Of a stretch of 64,000 bases of DNA, positions 34,539 to 45,520 are shown piece after piece. A program made the translations under genes and the position numbers. The notes below the pieces were generated by a model. That model did no database searches and was not told the origin of the DNA. It saw only the letters and a program-made list of their open reading frames with translations. This DNA comes from Sphagnum compactum (lineage: Eukaryota; Bryophyta; Sphagnopsida; Sphagnales). The DNA is taken from assembly GCA_965153455.1 (NCBI GenBank), contig OZ234493.1:34028213-34092212 (forward strand), in the 5' to 3' direction. Every line of letters begins with the position of its first letter. Within the stretch, counting starts at the first letter, position 1.

Positions 34539-37500
34539 CTATCCAGACAAAAAGGGTTCAATAATCATCTCCACCGCTGAGCATGGATCTGTGATGTCAA
34601 AACGCTGCATGACCTACATAAAGAGACACATGATGGATACCCATGAGTTGACAAGCTTATAACCAGCCAGGAGGCAATCAACTGCAACAAACTATTTGGA
34701 AACAGGAACAGAAAACTAGATAGAGGAAATATGCCAACACAACACAATGTATAAACTAATCACAATACAACAGGAGTTATAGGGTGATCAGTGTTTGACC
34801 TCAGGGTGAACAATGCCAAAGGTCCCAATGCGAGACCCCTTGAACATAATGTTGGCTTGCCGTCCTGTGAAAAATTCAGGTTCCTGCCCCATACATGGAA
34901 AACTGAGTTAAATGGAACAGTGGTTGGCACAATTGACAATGGCAAGTACTTTATAAGCATGATACTTCCTTGGATCCCTCATTGTCCTTTATCCTGGATG
35001 GAAAGTCAAACACCTCATGCAATAATTTTCAGCATATAGCTTGCCCTGGAAAGTCGTCATTTCAGTCTTGTTCTCAGATGTTCAGCAGAACAACATGCTA
35101 AAATAGTATGTAATGAGCATCGTACTTGAGATGGGGTTATGTAATATCCATTGTCACTGTAGCTTTGAGTATTTTCATCAAACTCAACAACTGGGACACC
35201 CACCATCTCCATTAATCTGTCCACAAGTCCATGGATAACCTGTTTGTAACCCAGCCAAACAACAGATAATGTGTTCACATATATTTCAATGTAGCAAAAT
35301 AGAAAAGGGATGGGGTGAGAGTGAAGTACAGGAACCCACAGCCAACAAGAGCATGGAAAGAAACTGAGGGATTACCTCAAAACCTGAGTTAAGATTGCAA
35401 TAGAGAGCAGCAAGATGCCGATGGTTGGCAGCACCTACATCCTCTTCTGTATCAAGTCTGACGATATCAGACACCTCAAACAGCTGCCATGACAGATAAC
35501 ACTTCAGTGATTTCATGTTAGAGCTAAACAGCCTTTAAGTGAAGTTACTATACAATTAAGTAACAGGAGTTTATTGCAAGCATGTCAGTGTACTGATGGA
35601 ACCTTAATTGGCCGAGGTGAATCTTTGTTGTGACCCATTGTTTTCAATATTCCTGGCAGCAGACTACTGCGGACAACCTGCAATCCTCCAGCGGAGCTTC
35701 CTTTAGCATACAACAAACAGATATACTGTATATAATAGATATATGACAAGCCAAAACCACACCAGTAATATCAAGCCTACACATACTGTTCAAAACTTCC
35801 ACCATGCACTCTCTCTTACCTCGAATTCTGATGTTCGTGGATTGCCAACAATTACTGCTGTCTTTCCATTGTCTTCACGGTTCACCATTGCAAAATTCTC
35901 ATGATGTGAACCCAGAATCCATGTAACCACCTCCGTGAAGCCTGCCATGGCAATCTGCACCAATACAAAGATAGCAACATGCTTAGCTGAAGTTTCCCAG
36001 CCGTAAAATAGATCAGTTTGAAGTCATTTGCAACCATATGAATAAGATTTGACCAACCTGAGGACACTAGATCACAAATGCATTAGGGGAATTCTGACAA
36101 GATCCCATAACAACTCTCATCCAATGCAAGCCTGAGCAACACAAGTTTACGGTGGTGATCAACTGGTTGGCTGAGAGGAGGAGAATAGAGTCTTCACATT
36201 ATTACAAGTTTACAATAAAAGGAAGGTTAAGATGGTGAATATACCTCAGCTCGGACCAAGTCACTGAAATGGTTCAAAGGTTGCGGTTTGCCTTGTGTGT
36301 ATGAAGTTGGCACTGTTCTTACAATGTTGTTGTACCCATACGCTATGGCAACATCCTGTGACATTGTTGAGAAAACCCAAATTCTACTCAGCATAAGAAA
36401 TTTCTAGACATGGAAACAGCTTCTTTTGCATCACAATGTGAGATTTTCTTTTGGGTGTTCAGAACACAGTGGAGTTAACAATGACTTACCTCTGCCACAT
36501 CACATGGATGCAATATGTCACTTCTTGTGGGTGGCACCAATACTTTTAGTTTTGCATCAGACTTGACTGTTGCAGATAGCTGCATCCTGTTCAGCAACTC
36601 TGCCATCTGTTCGCCTCACATCCCCTTAGAATGAAACTGAAACCTTTTTAAGACTTTGACTGACCACTTCCAAAGAATCTGGCAATGGGACTGTAAAGAA
36701 AGTAAAATATGTCAGTTCACCTGTCAAAGGACAAGCGAATCTCTGGAATACTCTCCACCAAGTGCTCATTATTAAATATCCTCAAAAGTATTGAGATGAC
36801 TCCATACTTAGAATTTAAATCAACCTGAATAGAATGTAGGGATGACCTGACAAAGGTTATAAAAATCTGCCCAACTGACAAGCAACAGCAACATGTATGA
36901 TAGTGACCAGCTACCATAACATTCCCATTGACTTATTAGCTCCTTGGATGAGATGGAGAGCAATGGAAACAAATGCATGGATGGACAATTGAATCCAGTA
37001 ATGAACCATAAGGGGGAGGATCCCTCTCCATCCAGAGAGGTTTAGGAAGAAAACAGCAGCAAGACCAGAAGGAAGGGATTGAACTTCAGGCTTGCAAACC
37101 TTACTTTTAGGGCTCAGAACATGAGGATTAGGACCTATTCTACATAAGTGTAGATTTATCACCTCTGATTTTGTGACTACTACTTGACTTACCTTCTAAG
37201 TTATAGACCTCTCAGAAAGAAATATCTCCTTCATTATTTAGTATCTGCACACTTATTTGAATTAACCTCAAAAGAATTGAGAGATGGCCTGATAATAAGG
37301 TTACAGATATTTTAGATCTGACAGAATAGCTGCAACCAATTGGCAAGCATGGAAAGAAAGAGGAAATCCAACACTAAAGAAAAAAGAAAACAGGACCAAA
37401 AATAAAACTGAGAAGCAGTTTGAATGTCACTGACAGTCATAGACATGTTTAGGCACCTTTAATGCAGCATGCATGGTATTGACCACCTACCATAGTATCT

Positions 37501-40500
37501 AGGAAAGAATGAACTAAGGATATTGGTCCCTTCTCTTTCTGCTCATTGATTAACACTGGCCTAGCAGTGAAAAGGTTCCTCAATCCTCACAAACTCTCTA
37601 AGTTTTCCCAATGTCATCATCTTCTCAATCAACTATAGCATGGATGAAGGTAGGGACACCAACCTCTTGTGCTTGCAAAGAAACTCCAATAACACCATTG
37701 ATGGCGGATACATCAACTTCAAGTGAGCGAACTGAAAGATCTGGGTATAAATTTGATGTTCCATCTGGACTTACAACCTCAACAGGCTCAACCTCAAACT
37801 GTGGGGTGCTGTATTGAGAGAACATTGTGACCTGGTCCCAGCATATCACAGATTAGAGCATAGAGAGTCATATGCAATTGTGTGGTATTCAAGAGCATGT
37901 CACTGATGAACTGAACTCAAGGCACCAGACACTCTGCAACTAAAAACATTTTTCATACCATAGTGTTGAGGACTATTTTAGCTTTTGTCAAATCTGTTGC
38001 TGTGCACTCAATGAAGACATTTCTCGTCTTCAGGGTGATGGCTGAGTGTGCCCCATTGATGATAGGTGGCAGTGAAAGAACTCTCCTGTTAAAACAATCC
38101 ATTACCAGAACCAAATGTGAAGCAGCTGGCTGTCCAGACCCACATTCCATGAGGCAAATAGAACACAAACTATCTAGGAGATTGTAGAGAAATCTCCACA
38201 ACATTTTGGAGGTAACATGACAAGAAGTGCAGTCACAACCTTATGAGAGTTGCTCACAAAGTGTCAGACCATCACCTTCTTCATGAATAGCAGTGACAAG
38301 CTGCCATTTGTACCAACTGATTTCATCAGCTCCCACAGTGGGTGTAGATAAGTAAATAACGATCAGCCCAAAATTTTGGGCAATTTTGAGGCACATGGAA
38401 CAGACCAGACAGACCAGAACAACACTTGCATTTTTTAAGCCTTATCATGAGGAGAGGGAAGACCGAAAGACACGTAGTACTCACCTTTTGCTGTCATACA
38501 AGACAGGGTAGACAAGAGAGCTCTCAATGATGCTCAGAAACTTCTTCAGCTTCATGTCCGACTGCCACCACATACAAGGACTGACATAAGACAATTTTCT
38601 TACATGCTCTGAGCACTTTCAAGTGCAGTAATGGTGTACTCAAAAGGCAACACCCCAAGTCACTTGAAAGGAAAATGTCAAGGAATGATGAGAGGAAAGG
38701 ACCTTGTAAAATTCCATCAGCTCAGCAGCATTGAACTCATTTCTCTGCATTCAGAGGCAATTTTCTTTTAGGATACCTCACTAATGTGCAAGATCTGGAT
38801 TCAGACTTGGTCTGCATAGGGACTATCCCAGTCATGACAACAGCAACAGAAGGAGAAGTCAACCTCATTGGAGTCCAAAACTAAAGATCGATGAAGTTGC
38901 AGAGAAATCTCCACAACAACAATTAAAGGTAACACGACAATGAGTGCAGTCATAACCTCATGAGAGTCGCTCACAAAGTGACAGACCATCACCTTCATCA
39001 CGAACGGCAGTGACGAGCTGCCATGACTACCCACTGAGTTCATCAGCTCCCAACAGTGGGTGTAGATAAGCATATAATAATCTTCCCAAAAAACTTGGGC
39101 AAACCATTATACACAAACTGCGTCCTGAGTTTCTGTTGCCTTTCCGGAAGCAATGGGAAGACTCAGACGTGATGTTGGCTAGCACTCAAGAGACATTGTT
39201 GGAGTCCAAAACTAAAAATTGGGTGACCTTACCTGTTTCAAGGGAACAAAATTGATATCAGCTGGAGGTAGTGCCTGCAAGGAGCAAACCAAATGTCAGA
39301 CAGAAAGCTCCTCACAGATGGCAATTACTTGCTACCACTCAAACAGCAAGACTCCAGTGAGACTACTAACAATCTCAGACATCCTCCTAGTGAATTCACA
39401 CAACCATATCAAGGTGTTCTGCAACTCTTAATTTGTGTTGCAAATGAACTGTGACTACACAGTGAAATTCTCGACTGCAATAGCTTGCCTCATATGTGAA
39501 GGGGCCTTGAAGTGTATCCAGATCATGAGTTCCAATAGCTACCAAAGTCCTTTTTCTGTACAAATGAAGTAAAGTCATTTTACATGGAAATGATGCAACA
39601 CGCCTTCCTCAGAATTTCATTGCCTTACTCTAAGATTTAACCCAGTAAGATTAAGCTAACTTACTAAAGACTTCTGCAAGCTTAAGTTGTTTTCAGTGAA
39701 GAGCAGTACCGACAAATATTCTGGTGAAGTTTGTCTTGAAGATCAATGAAACTGTTGTACCGAGACTCAGTAAGTGTAACACCTCTCAACACCGCACACA
39801 CAACAAATGGCCTGATCAATGCTGTCTGTTCTCCTCCCAACATGAGTGAAGCAACATTTCCAGGTAAGATATTTTTCAACCCGAAAACTTTTTGGCCTGG
39901 AAAATCAACAAGCTAAAAAAGCTGAAATGGATCACCCACCTCAGGTTTCACAACCATTCTCTGATAAGAGTGTGTCAGGCTGCTTTTACAGCTAAAAGTT
40001 GGAACAGACTGCTTCTGGCCAAAAATGCGAAGTGCCCTTGCGATGCCTTCAAGGCACAAAAGGTCATATCTGCATCACAAAACAGACCTTGCTGATTTAT
40101 TTCAAGGGACAAGGATTCAATGTTGATTTGAGAAATGAGCTAAAGCAATAACTAGACTGCAAAGAAAAAAACACTGTCTTTTACTCTTTCCTAAACTTTA
40201 TCACATACATCCATCCACAGGGGGAGCACATAGGGATGTGACAGGAGAAACAGGGGAGAAGGCTTTGAGAGGACTGAAACAGACCGGTTGGCCGGCACAT
40301 CAATCTTATATATGATCTCCTCGTCTTCATCCTCATCTTCTTCATGGTCCAAATGCTTCTCCTTACGTACTATTGCCTTCTCAGTTGTCTGCCACAATCA
40401 ATCTACATGTGAGTACATGGCTGATGATTTCAACAAGATCCAATCATCATTGTGAACTAGAAAGTGGCAAGTGCTCCTCCATAGTTTGGGGAAATTACAA

Positions 40501-40927
40501 CCTACCACATCGTCAAGTTCGATGCCAAACTCGAAACAAAGCTCATCGAATTCAGCTTCACCTAAAACAAGCCAAAAATAAGACGAGTCTTAGCAACTGC
40601 AATAGCTCTTCTGAGATTCTCTTCCTTTGCATTCCAAATCCAGAAACAGGTAATACCTACCTATCCTAGTAGCTAGCTCACAAACAGACCAAAAAAAGGT
40701 CGCCACTCCTCTACTCTTCTTCATGATCTCCCAGTCCCACAACAAATTCTCACACAACAAGGTCTTTAATGAATCCACAAAACTGCGGAAAAAAGAACGT
40801 GTCGTGCTCTGCTAAGTAGTACAAAAGAGCATTGTCAACACGAGGAGAGGCGAAGAAGAAGGCTCTTACTGTATGTCTGCTCCAAAGCTGCAAAGAGGCG
40901 ATCACGGCCCACGCTTACGGTCGGCAT
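34539..40927 (-). CDS. FARSB: Phenylalanine--tRNA ligase beta subunit (cytosolic), complete
   Basis: This is the beta chain of the alpha2-beta2 enzyme that charges tRNA-Phe in the cytosol. Nineteen exons were read on the minus strand: 40870-40927, 40506-40561, 40285-40388, 39940-40069, 39710-39825, 39489-39555, 39233-39274, 38703-38744, 38485-38561, 37959-38085, 37664-37831, 36490-36606, 36245-36355, 35820-35954, 35603-35677, 35376-35483, 35126-35239, 34800-34883, 34539-34613. They sum to 1806 nt: 601 codons plus TAG, close to the ~600 aa of plant orthologues. Landmarks: start [141 protein letters not shown]. Every intron is GT-AG except the one after 39489, which begins GC. Several introns contain Penelope-derived repeat copies. 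Confidence 0.96.
36860..36950 (-). repeat. Diverged Penelope terminal-repeat fragment in a synthetase intron
   Basis: This lies in the 1.06-kb intron between exons 37664-37831 and 36490-36606. On the minus strand it reads GGAGCTAATAAGTCAATGGG, then ATGGTAG, a loop, CTATCAT: the same two-hairpin order as the element termini. A shorter trace (ATGGTA...TACCAT, minus) lies at about 37465-37495 in the same intron. Confidence 0.5.
38166..38400 (-). repeat. Penelope terminal-repeat copy in a synthetase intron
   Basis: This lies between exons 38485-38561 and 37959-38085. It aligns over ~230 bp with 38886-39110, sharing GAGAAATCTCCACAAC, GTGCAGTCA-AACCT-ATGAGAG, CTCACAAAGTG-CAGACCATCACC and TTCATCAGCTCCCA. 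It also contains the palindrome GCCCAAAATTTTGGGC near 38367-38382. Confidence 0.7.
38868..39216 (-). mobile_element. Solo Penelope terminal repeat with 18-bp flanking direct repeats
   Basis: The 18-mer TTGGAGTCCAAAACTAAA occurs at 38868-38885 and again at 39199-39216, exactly bracketing a 313-bp terminal-repeat copy (38886-39198) inside the intron between exons 39233-39274 and 38703-38744. This looks like a target-site duplication of a single insertion. The downstream 18-mer ends 17 bp before the coding exon at 39233. Confidence 0.75.
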
Positions 40928-41116
40928 CACGCCCGCCTTTGGGTCTCCTCTCCCGCCTTCGCCACAAGAGCTCCAACTGCTGGAACGTCAACAACGAGCG
41001 AAGCTGAGGATAGGGACTTAAACCCTAACCCTAAATACCGTAGCGACGCCCGAAATCTTCATAGAAAAGGCGTGGAAAATCCGAAAGTTTGAATTTTTTG
41101 AGAAAATTTGGAAGAT

Positions 41117-41144
41117 GCTAAGCTAAGCTAAGCTAAGCTAAGCT
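41117..41144 (+). repeat. (CTAAG)n pentanucleotide upstream of the synthetase gene
   Basis: Five tandem copies of the CTAAG/AGCTA pentamer lie about 190 bp upstream of the synthetase ATG. A CCCTAAC telomere-like word lies at 41020-41036, between the repeat and the gene. No TATA box is evident on the minus strand here. Confidence 0.85.
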
Positions 41145-42954
41145 TTGTCCTCTATAGCCAAAAAGATTCATTTTTGTGCGAAATTTCGCCAAACTGTGGC
41201 ACAGATGCAGATTTGCCATCGCAAGATTCAGTCCTTTATTCTTTACACTAATTCGTCATATTTAGAGCTTTTGGGGTCTGAATCGCCACGATTTTATCTC
41301 TGGCTGAAACAACTAGGAAATTTATTTATTTATAATTTCAACTTTCATACTTTGAAATAGCCAAATTTGGCTAGATGTTCTTATGGTTGATCGCAAGCTG
41401 TGTTACAGCAGAAATTTGAAAAAAAAAAACCCCTGGTTCTCTGCAGTTTTACAAAATTTGGAGAAAGAAAATGATAGTTTTGACACAGGCAAATTGATGA
41501 TCATCCAGGAAATAATTTAGCCAAATTTGGCTATTCTCTGGATACAAAAGTTTAAGCCAAAAAGTCCTCCTATATTCTTGCACTAGTACAAAATGTGGGT
41601 GTAGTTCATTAGTCCATGTTTGTGAGTGTAATTCATTAGTCCTCATTTGCTAGAGCGGTGAATTCATTGCTTCATCAATAAATCTCATTCCCTCCGATGA
41701 TTAGTAAATTCGTTCAAAATCCAATGAAATCACTTGACATATAAACACCTTTTGTTCTAGTTTTCACTTGACATATAAACACCTTTTGTTCTAGTGTTGG
41801 CTGCCCTATTGGATAGTTTTTTTCCCCTCCAACTTCGTGATATCAAAAATTAGGGAAAATTTTCAACAATTAACAAAATTAGTCAAATTTACATTTTTAA
41901 AAAATCAAATTTTTGGGTCGAAAAAATAAAATTTAAAAATTAAAAAAATTGAAATATGAAAATTTTAAAAGTTGGATTGAAAAATATCACATATTTATAT
42001 TTGTGAAATTTAATCATTCCACTTATCATAATACTAATATGGATGAAATGACTAGGTATAATAATTATTTAATGTATCATTTAACAATGTCACATATAAC
42101 TAGATTAATTCAACCAAATTCATAATCTATCATGAACTTTGTACAAATGTATTTTAGATTTTTGTTCAATAAAAAGAAACAAAAGTAAAAAATAAAAATT
42201 GGTTGGCATTTGACATTCAATAAACAATAAATTTTAGTGAAACACCTAAGGATTTACTTAGGTTATGGGATACCTAATGATTATTTAGGAAGTTACTTAA
42301 GACCTACTTGAGGAATCCAACGAAACACTTAAAGATCTATCTAAGTTATGGGATACCCAAGGGTTATTTAAAGGGGCTATACATAGCTTATTACCAATAT
42401 GAGAAATTGTGCCTTTGAAACCTCAATACCTTGTAGTTAAAGCTTTGAAACAATTAATTGATAATTACATTGTAACTATCCCATGGAAATATGATGAATT
42501 AAAAACAAAAATATCATATCAAAAATTTGTGAAGTTATATTGTAATTGCATAGTAGTCCCAAAATGAATTGTTATAAAGATGAATGTATGCATTGTATAA
42601 ATAATTTTTGTCAACCATGTTTGATTTTGTTAACAATTGCACGAAAATCACATATGACAATTACAATATAATAGAATAAATAAAGCACTAATTAAGAACT
42701 TTTTTGAAACTACTTTACAATTATTTTACTGAATCTTCATGCAACTACCCAATTACTAACTTTTATATATATATATATATATATATAAGGCTATGCTACC
42801 ATAACCTAATTTAACATAATTAAAAGTTAATGATAACTAGCCTAGCAAATTATTTAAAATAATAATGAGAAATTTATTTTTATTACTATTATACAATAGT
42901 ATAAGTTGGCTTCTAGATTAATAGTTAATACACATAGTAGATAGATAATGCTAA
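41145..42954. other. AT-rich non-coding sequence left of the hAT element
   Basis: No gene is seen. A small duplication (CACTTGACATATAAACACC, near 41732 and 41766) and a diffuse repeat of the word TTATGGGATAC (near 42263 and 42346) stand out. The same word recurs at 46850 on the far side of the hAT element, so the transposon probably landed in an older repeat field. Confidence 0.45.
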
Positions 42955-43075
42955 GGTAGAACTATTGGTCCGTATGTATAATTGTAGTATTATACTCGCG
43001 ATATTATACGATGGTATTATACCACCATCAGAAACAACTATACACTGTATAATTATTGTATAATAGGCAAGTGCG

Positions 43076-43175
43076 CCCACGGATTGCGCAAACGGTTCGA
43101 TTCTTGCCCCACCCACGGATTGCACAAACGGTTCGATTCTTGCCCCACCCACGGATTGCGTAAACGGTTCGATTC
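43076..43175 (+). repeat. Three phased 36-bp subterminal repeats with AAACGG motifs
   Basis: The unit CCCACGGATTG-(C/T)-AAACGGTTCGATTC repeats at exact 36-bp intervals (43076, 43112, 43148). AAACGG is the hexamer bound by the maize Ac transposase in its subterminal regions (established knowledge). GGTTCGATTC also resembles a pol III B-box, which is probably coincidental. Confidence 0.85.
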
Positions 43176-43216
43176 AGGCAATCTGGTGCTCTGGTTTCTG
43201 GTGTTCATCTGTGTTC

Positions 43217-45423
43217 ATGGGGAAGACTAAAGACGATATCTGGTCTAAGTTTGGCCAATCTTACAAGCAGGGCGATGCGAAATCGAGCTACTGCAAGTGC
43301 TTGGTGTGCGATAAGCCTGTGATTACGGCAGTGGGCCACATGCGCGATCATTGAGCGAAGTGCAAGAAGTGTCCCCACGCCATTGGCTAACTTGATGCAG
43401 GTTTTCAGCCATCACAAAAGTTGGCAAAGACGTGGACTATGCAGTCATCTTCAGCGCATTCCTTGGCGGGTAATGGTGGCAGTACGGTTGGGGAGTTGGT
43501 TGAACCACTGAATCCCTCACCCTTTTTCATTGGCGGTCGCCAGCATTTTGATTCGTTGAAGAAAGGCGAATTGGAGAAGCTGCACCAGTTGTTCGCCCGC
43601 GGTGTTCATCATACGGCCATGCCTTACTCTGCTTTTGAGCACCCGACATGGAAAGATTTCTTTCAAGTGCTGCACGACTACTTTCAGCTTCCATCTTCAG
43701 CCGCAATCAATGGTGAGCTTATGCGAGCAGAATATGCAATTACCATGAACGATGTTCTGCTCGCCCTTGGCAAGCATTCGCTCATTTGCTTCACGCTGGA
43801 CGGTGCCACAAACTTGCAGGGGAAATAAGTCATCAACATGATGGCTTGTGGACCTAAGTCGTTCTTCCTTGAGCACTTCACGATAGAGCTCCGCAGAGAG
43901 AGCGCGGCCAATCTGCTGGAAAAGTTGCTGAACTGTAAGTTGCGCCTACTTGGATCGATTCGCCAGTCGGCTCTTGGTTTCGTGTTATCGAGGGACGTCA
44001 GAATGTTTGACGACAGCGACATTGACGTGGTGGAGCCGTAGGAAGAAGGACAGGTTTGCACCAAGAATGAACACTTCATTAATCCCCCGATGTTTTGCTT
44101 CTACAACGATTCCTCGAATGTCATGGTCAAGCTGCGTAAGGAGTGCCTAAAGACGAAGGAGTTCGCGTTCGCTTACGGTTGTGCGCCCCATGCAATCCAC
44201 AATCTTTGCATGGATCTGATCAAGAACTTCACTGGAGTGAAGCACGTCTTGAAGCAAATAGTATTCATGGTCAAAACCTTGAAATCGTCGCATCTTTTTC
44301 TACAATTATTTGACAAGCTGTGTTTGGAGAAGTTCAAGAAGACCTACGTGTTTATCCTCTTCACGAAGACCCGATGGGGCACCGTAATCTTCACCGTGCA
44401 ACGTGCCAACACAGTCAAGGCGGCGTGCATAGCGTTGCCAAGCGAAATTCTGAACGCCAAACTCGACATTGATATATGTGACGAGCTCAAAGCGTTGGTT
44501 ATTGATCCAGTTTATTGGAAAGGCATCGTTGTGATGGAGACGCTCTTCGTGACGATTAGCTCCTATTTAACTTACCTGGAGGGAGACGAAACGATGTTTT
44601 CTACCGTGTATGCGTGTTTTGTGACGATCAAGTACCACATTAAGACGCTCAATCGCGCCGTCATGGACACCTTCAACCTGGGTGACGATGATATCAAACA
44701 GATGATGATGCTGCTCCACCATCGTTTTTCATCTATTCGGAGGCCCATGGTCTTGCATTCGCGACAGATCCAATGTTCACTATCATGCGCAGTAAGATCG
44801 CGGCCAAGTTCGACGAAGACTTCCTGCAAGTTGGGAAAGGTTCGATCAACCAGCAGGCGAAGGCTGCACTCGTCCGTCTCTCGAATGGCAACGAGGACCT
44901 CCAGCGATCATATTTCAGTGAGTTCACCACGTTTATCATGCGACCAATAAACAGTGATTATGATTTCAACGATATCAAGTTTAAGCCGTCAGAATTGTGG
45001 ACATTGTGTGACGATTTGTGCTATGGCTCCATCAAGGGTGCGCTATCGGCATTGCACAAGAACTCGGCCGGGGGAAGCGGGGGCGAGCGGAATCACAAGG
45101 CGGGCAAGCGCGTTCACAGTCGCTCACATGCTCGGTTGGGCCAAGCCAAGATCGAGACGGGGACCACCATCCTGTTCAACGCAAAGCAGTTCGATCGCCG
45201 AATAGCTACAACATGGGATACAAAGTTCTGCAGGTGGCTGCAACAGCTCGGTGCTGACATCGGAGATGACGCTGAAAAGGAGCCCCTAGACGAGGAAGAG
45301 GATGCCGCTGGTGGCTACATTGAAGAATTTGATCGCCTTGACATTTCTAGCAGCATCGACGGCATTGTTGACGAGGATCTCTTAGACGAGGAGGTGGTGG
45401 ACGAGGGTAACATCTTCAATTGA
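43217..45423 (+). pseudogene. hAT transposase, broken by four stops and one frameshift
   Basis: From ATG 43217 a single frame reads MGKTKDDIWSKFG then CLVCDKPVITAVGHMRDH, a BED-type zinc finger. The hAT RNase-H-like domain follows: HPTWKDFF, LICFTLDGATN with the DDE-type Asp, CAPHAIHNLCMDLIKN, TRWGTV. The C-terminal part reads LGQAKIETGTTILFNAKQFDRR and ends in an acidic tail (to 45423). In-frame stops occur at 43352 (TGA), 43388 (TAA), 43826 (TAA) and 44039 (TAG). The frame slips by one base at the T-run 44725-44729. Otherwise about 730 codons remain alignable, so the damage is recent. Introns do not account for the stops, because protein similarity continues through each one. Confidence 0.85.
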
Positions 45424-45520
45424 GGTGGACTCTGACTGTTGTATAATACAATTTGGTATTATACGATATTATACCATGCAGTCCGCGTAGGTTCCAATTA
45501 TACAGAACAGTAGGTAGAAC

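Larger units (their letters stand above)
42963..45512 (+). mobile_element. hAT DNA transposon, 2550 bp, with perfect 8-bp target duplication
   Basis: The octamer GGTAGAAC stands on both sides (42955-42962 and 45513-45520), the exact size of a hAT target duplication. The element begins TATTGGTCCGTATGTATAATTG and ends, read on the other strand, TACTGTTCTGTATAATTG, so the inverted termini agree with small gaps. Both subterminal zones carry GTATTATAC/GATATTATAC palindromic words. The interior encodes a damaged hAT transposase and is clearly GC-richer than the flanks, suggesting a young, possibly foreign, insertion. Confidence 0.88.

Noticed and set aside
43090-43175. tRNA genes or SINEs from the repeated GGTTCGATTC B-box word
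   Set aside because: There is no A-box at the proper distance and no cloverleaf; the word is part of the 36-bp subterminal repeat of the hAT element.
43352-44041. All four stops in the hAT transposase being explicable by C-to-T change, hinting at methylation damage
   Set aside because: Every stop codon is one C-to-T step from CGA, CAA or CAG, so the pattern carries no information.
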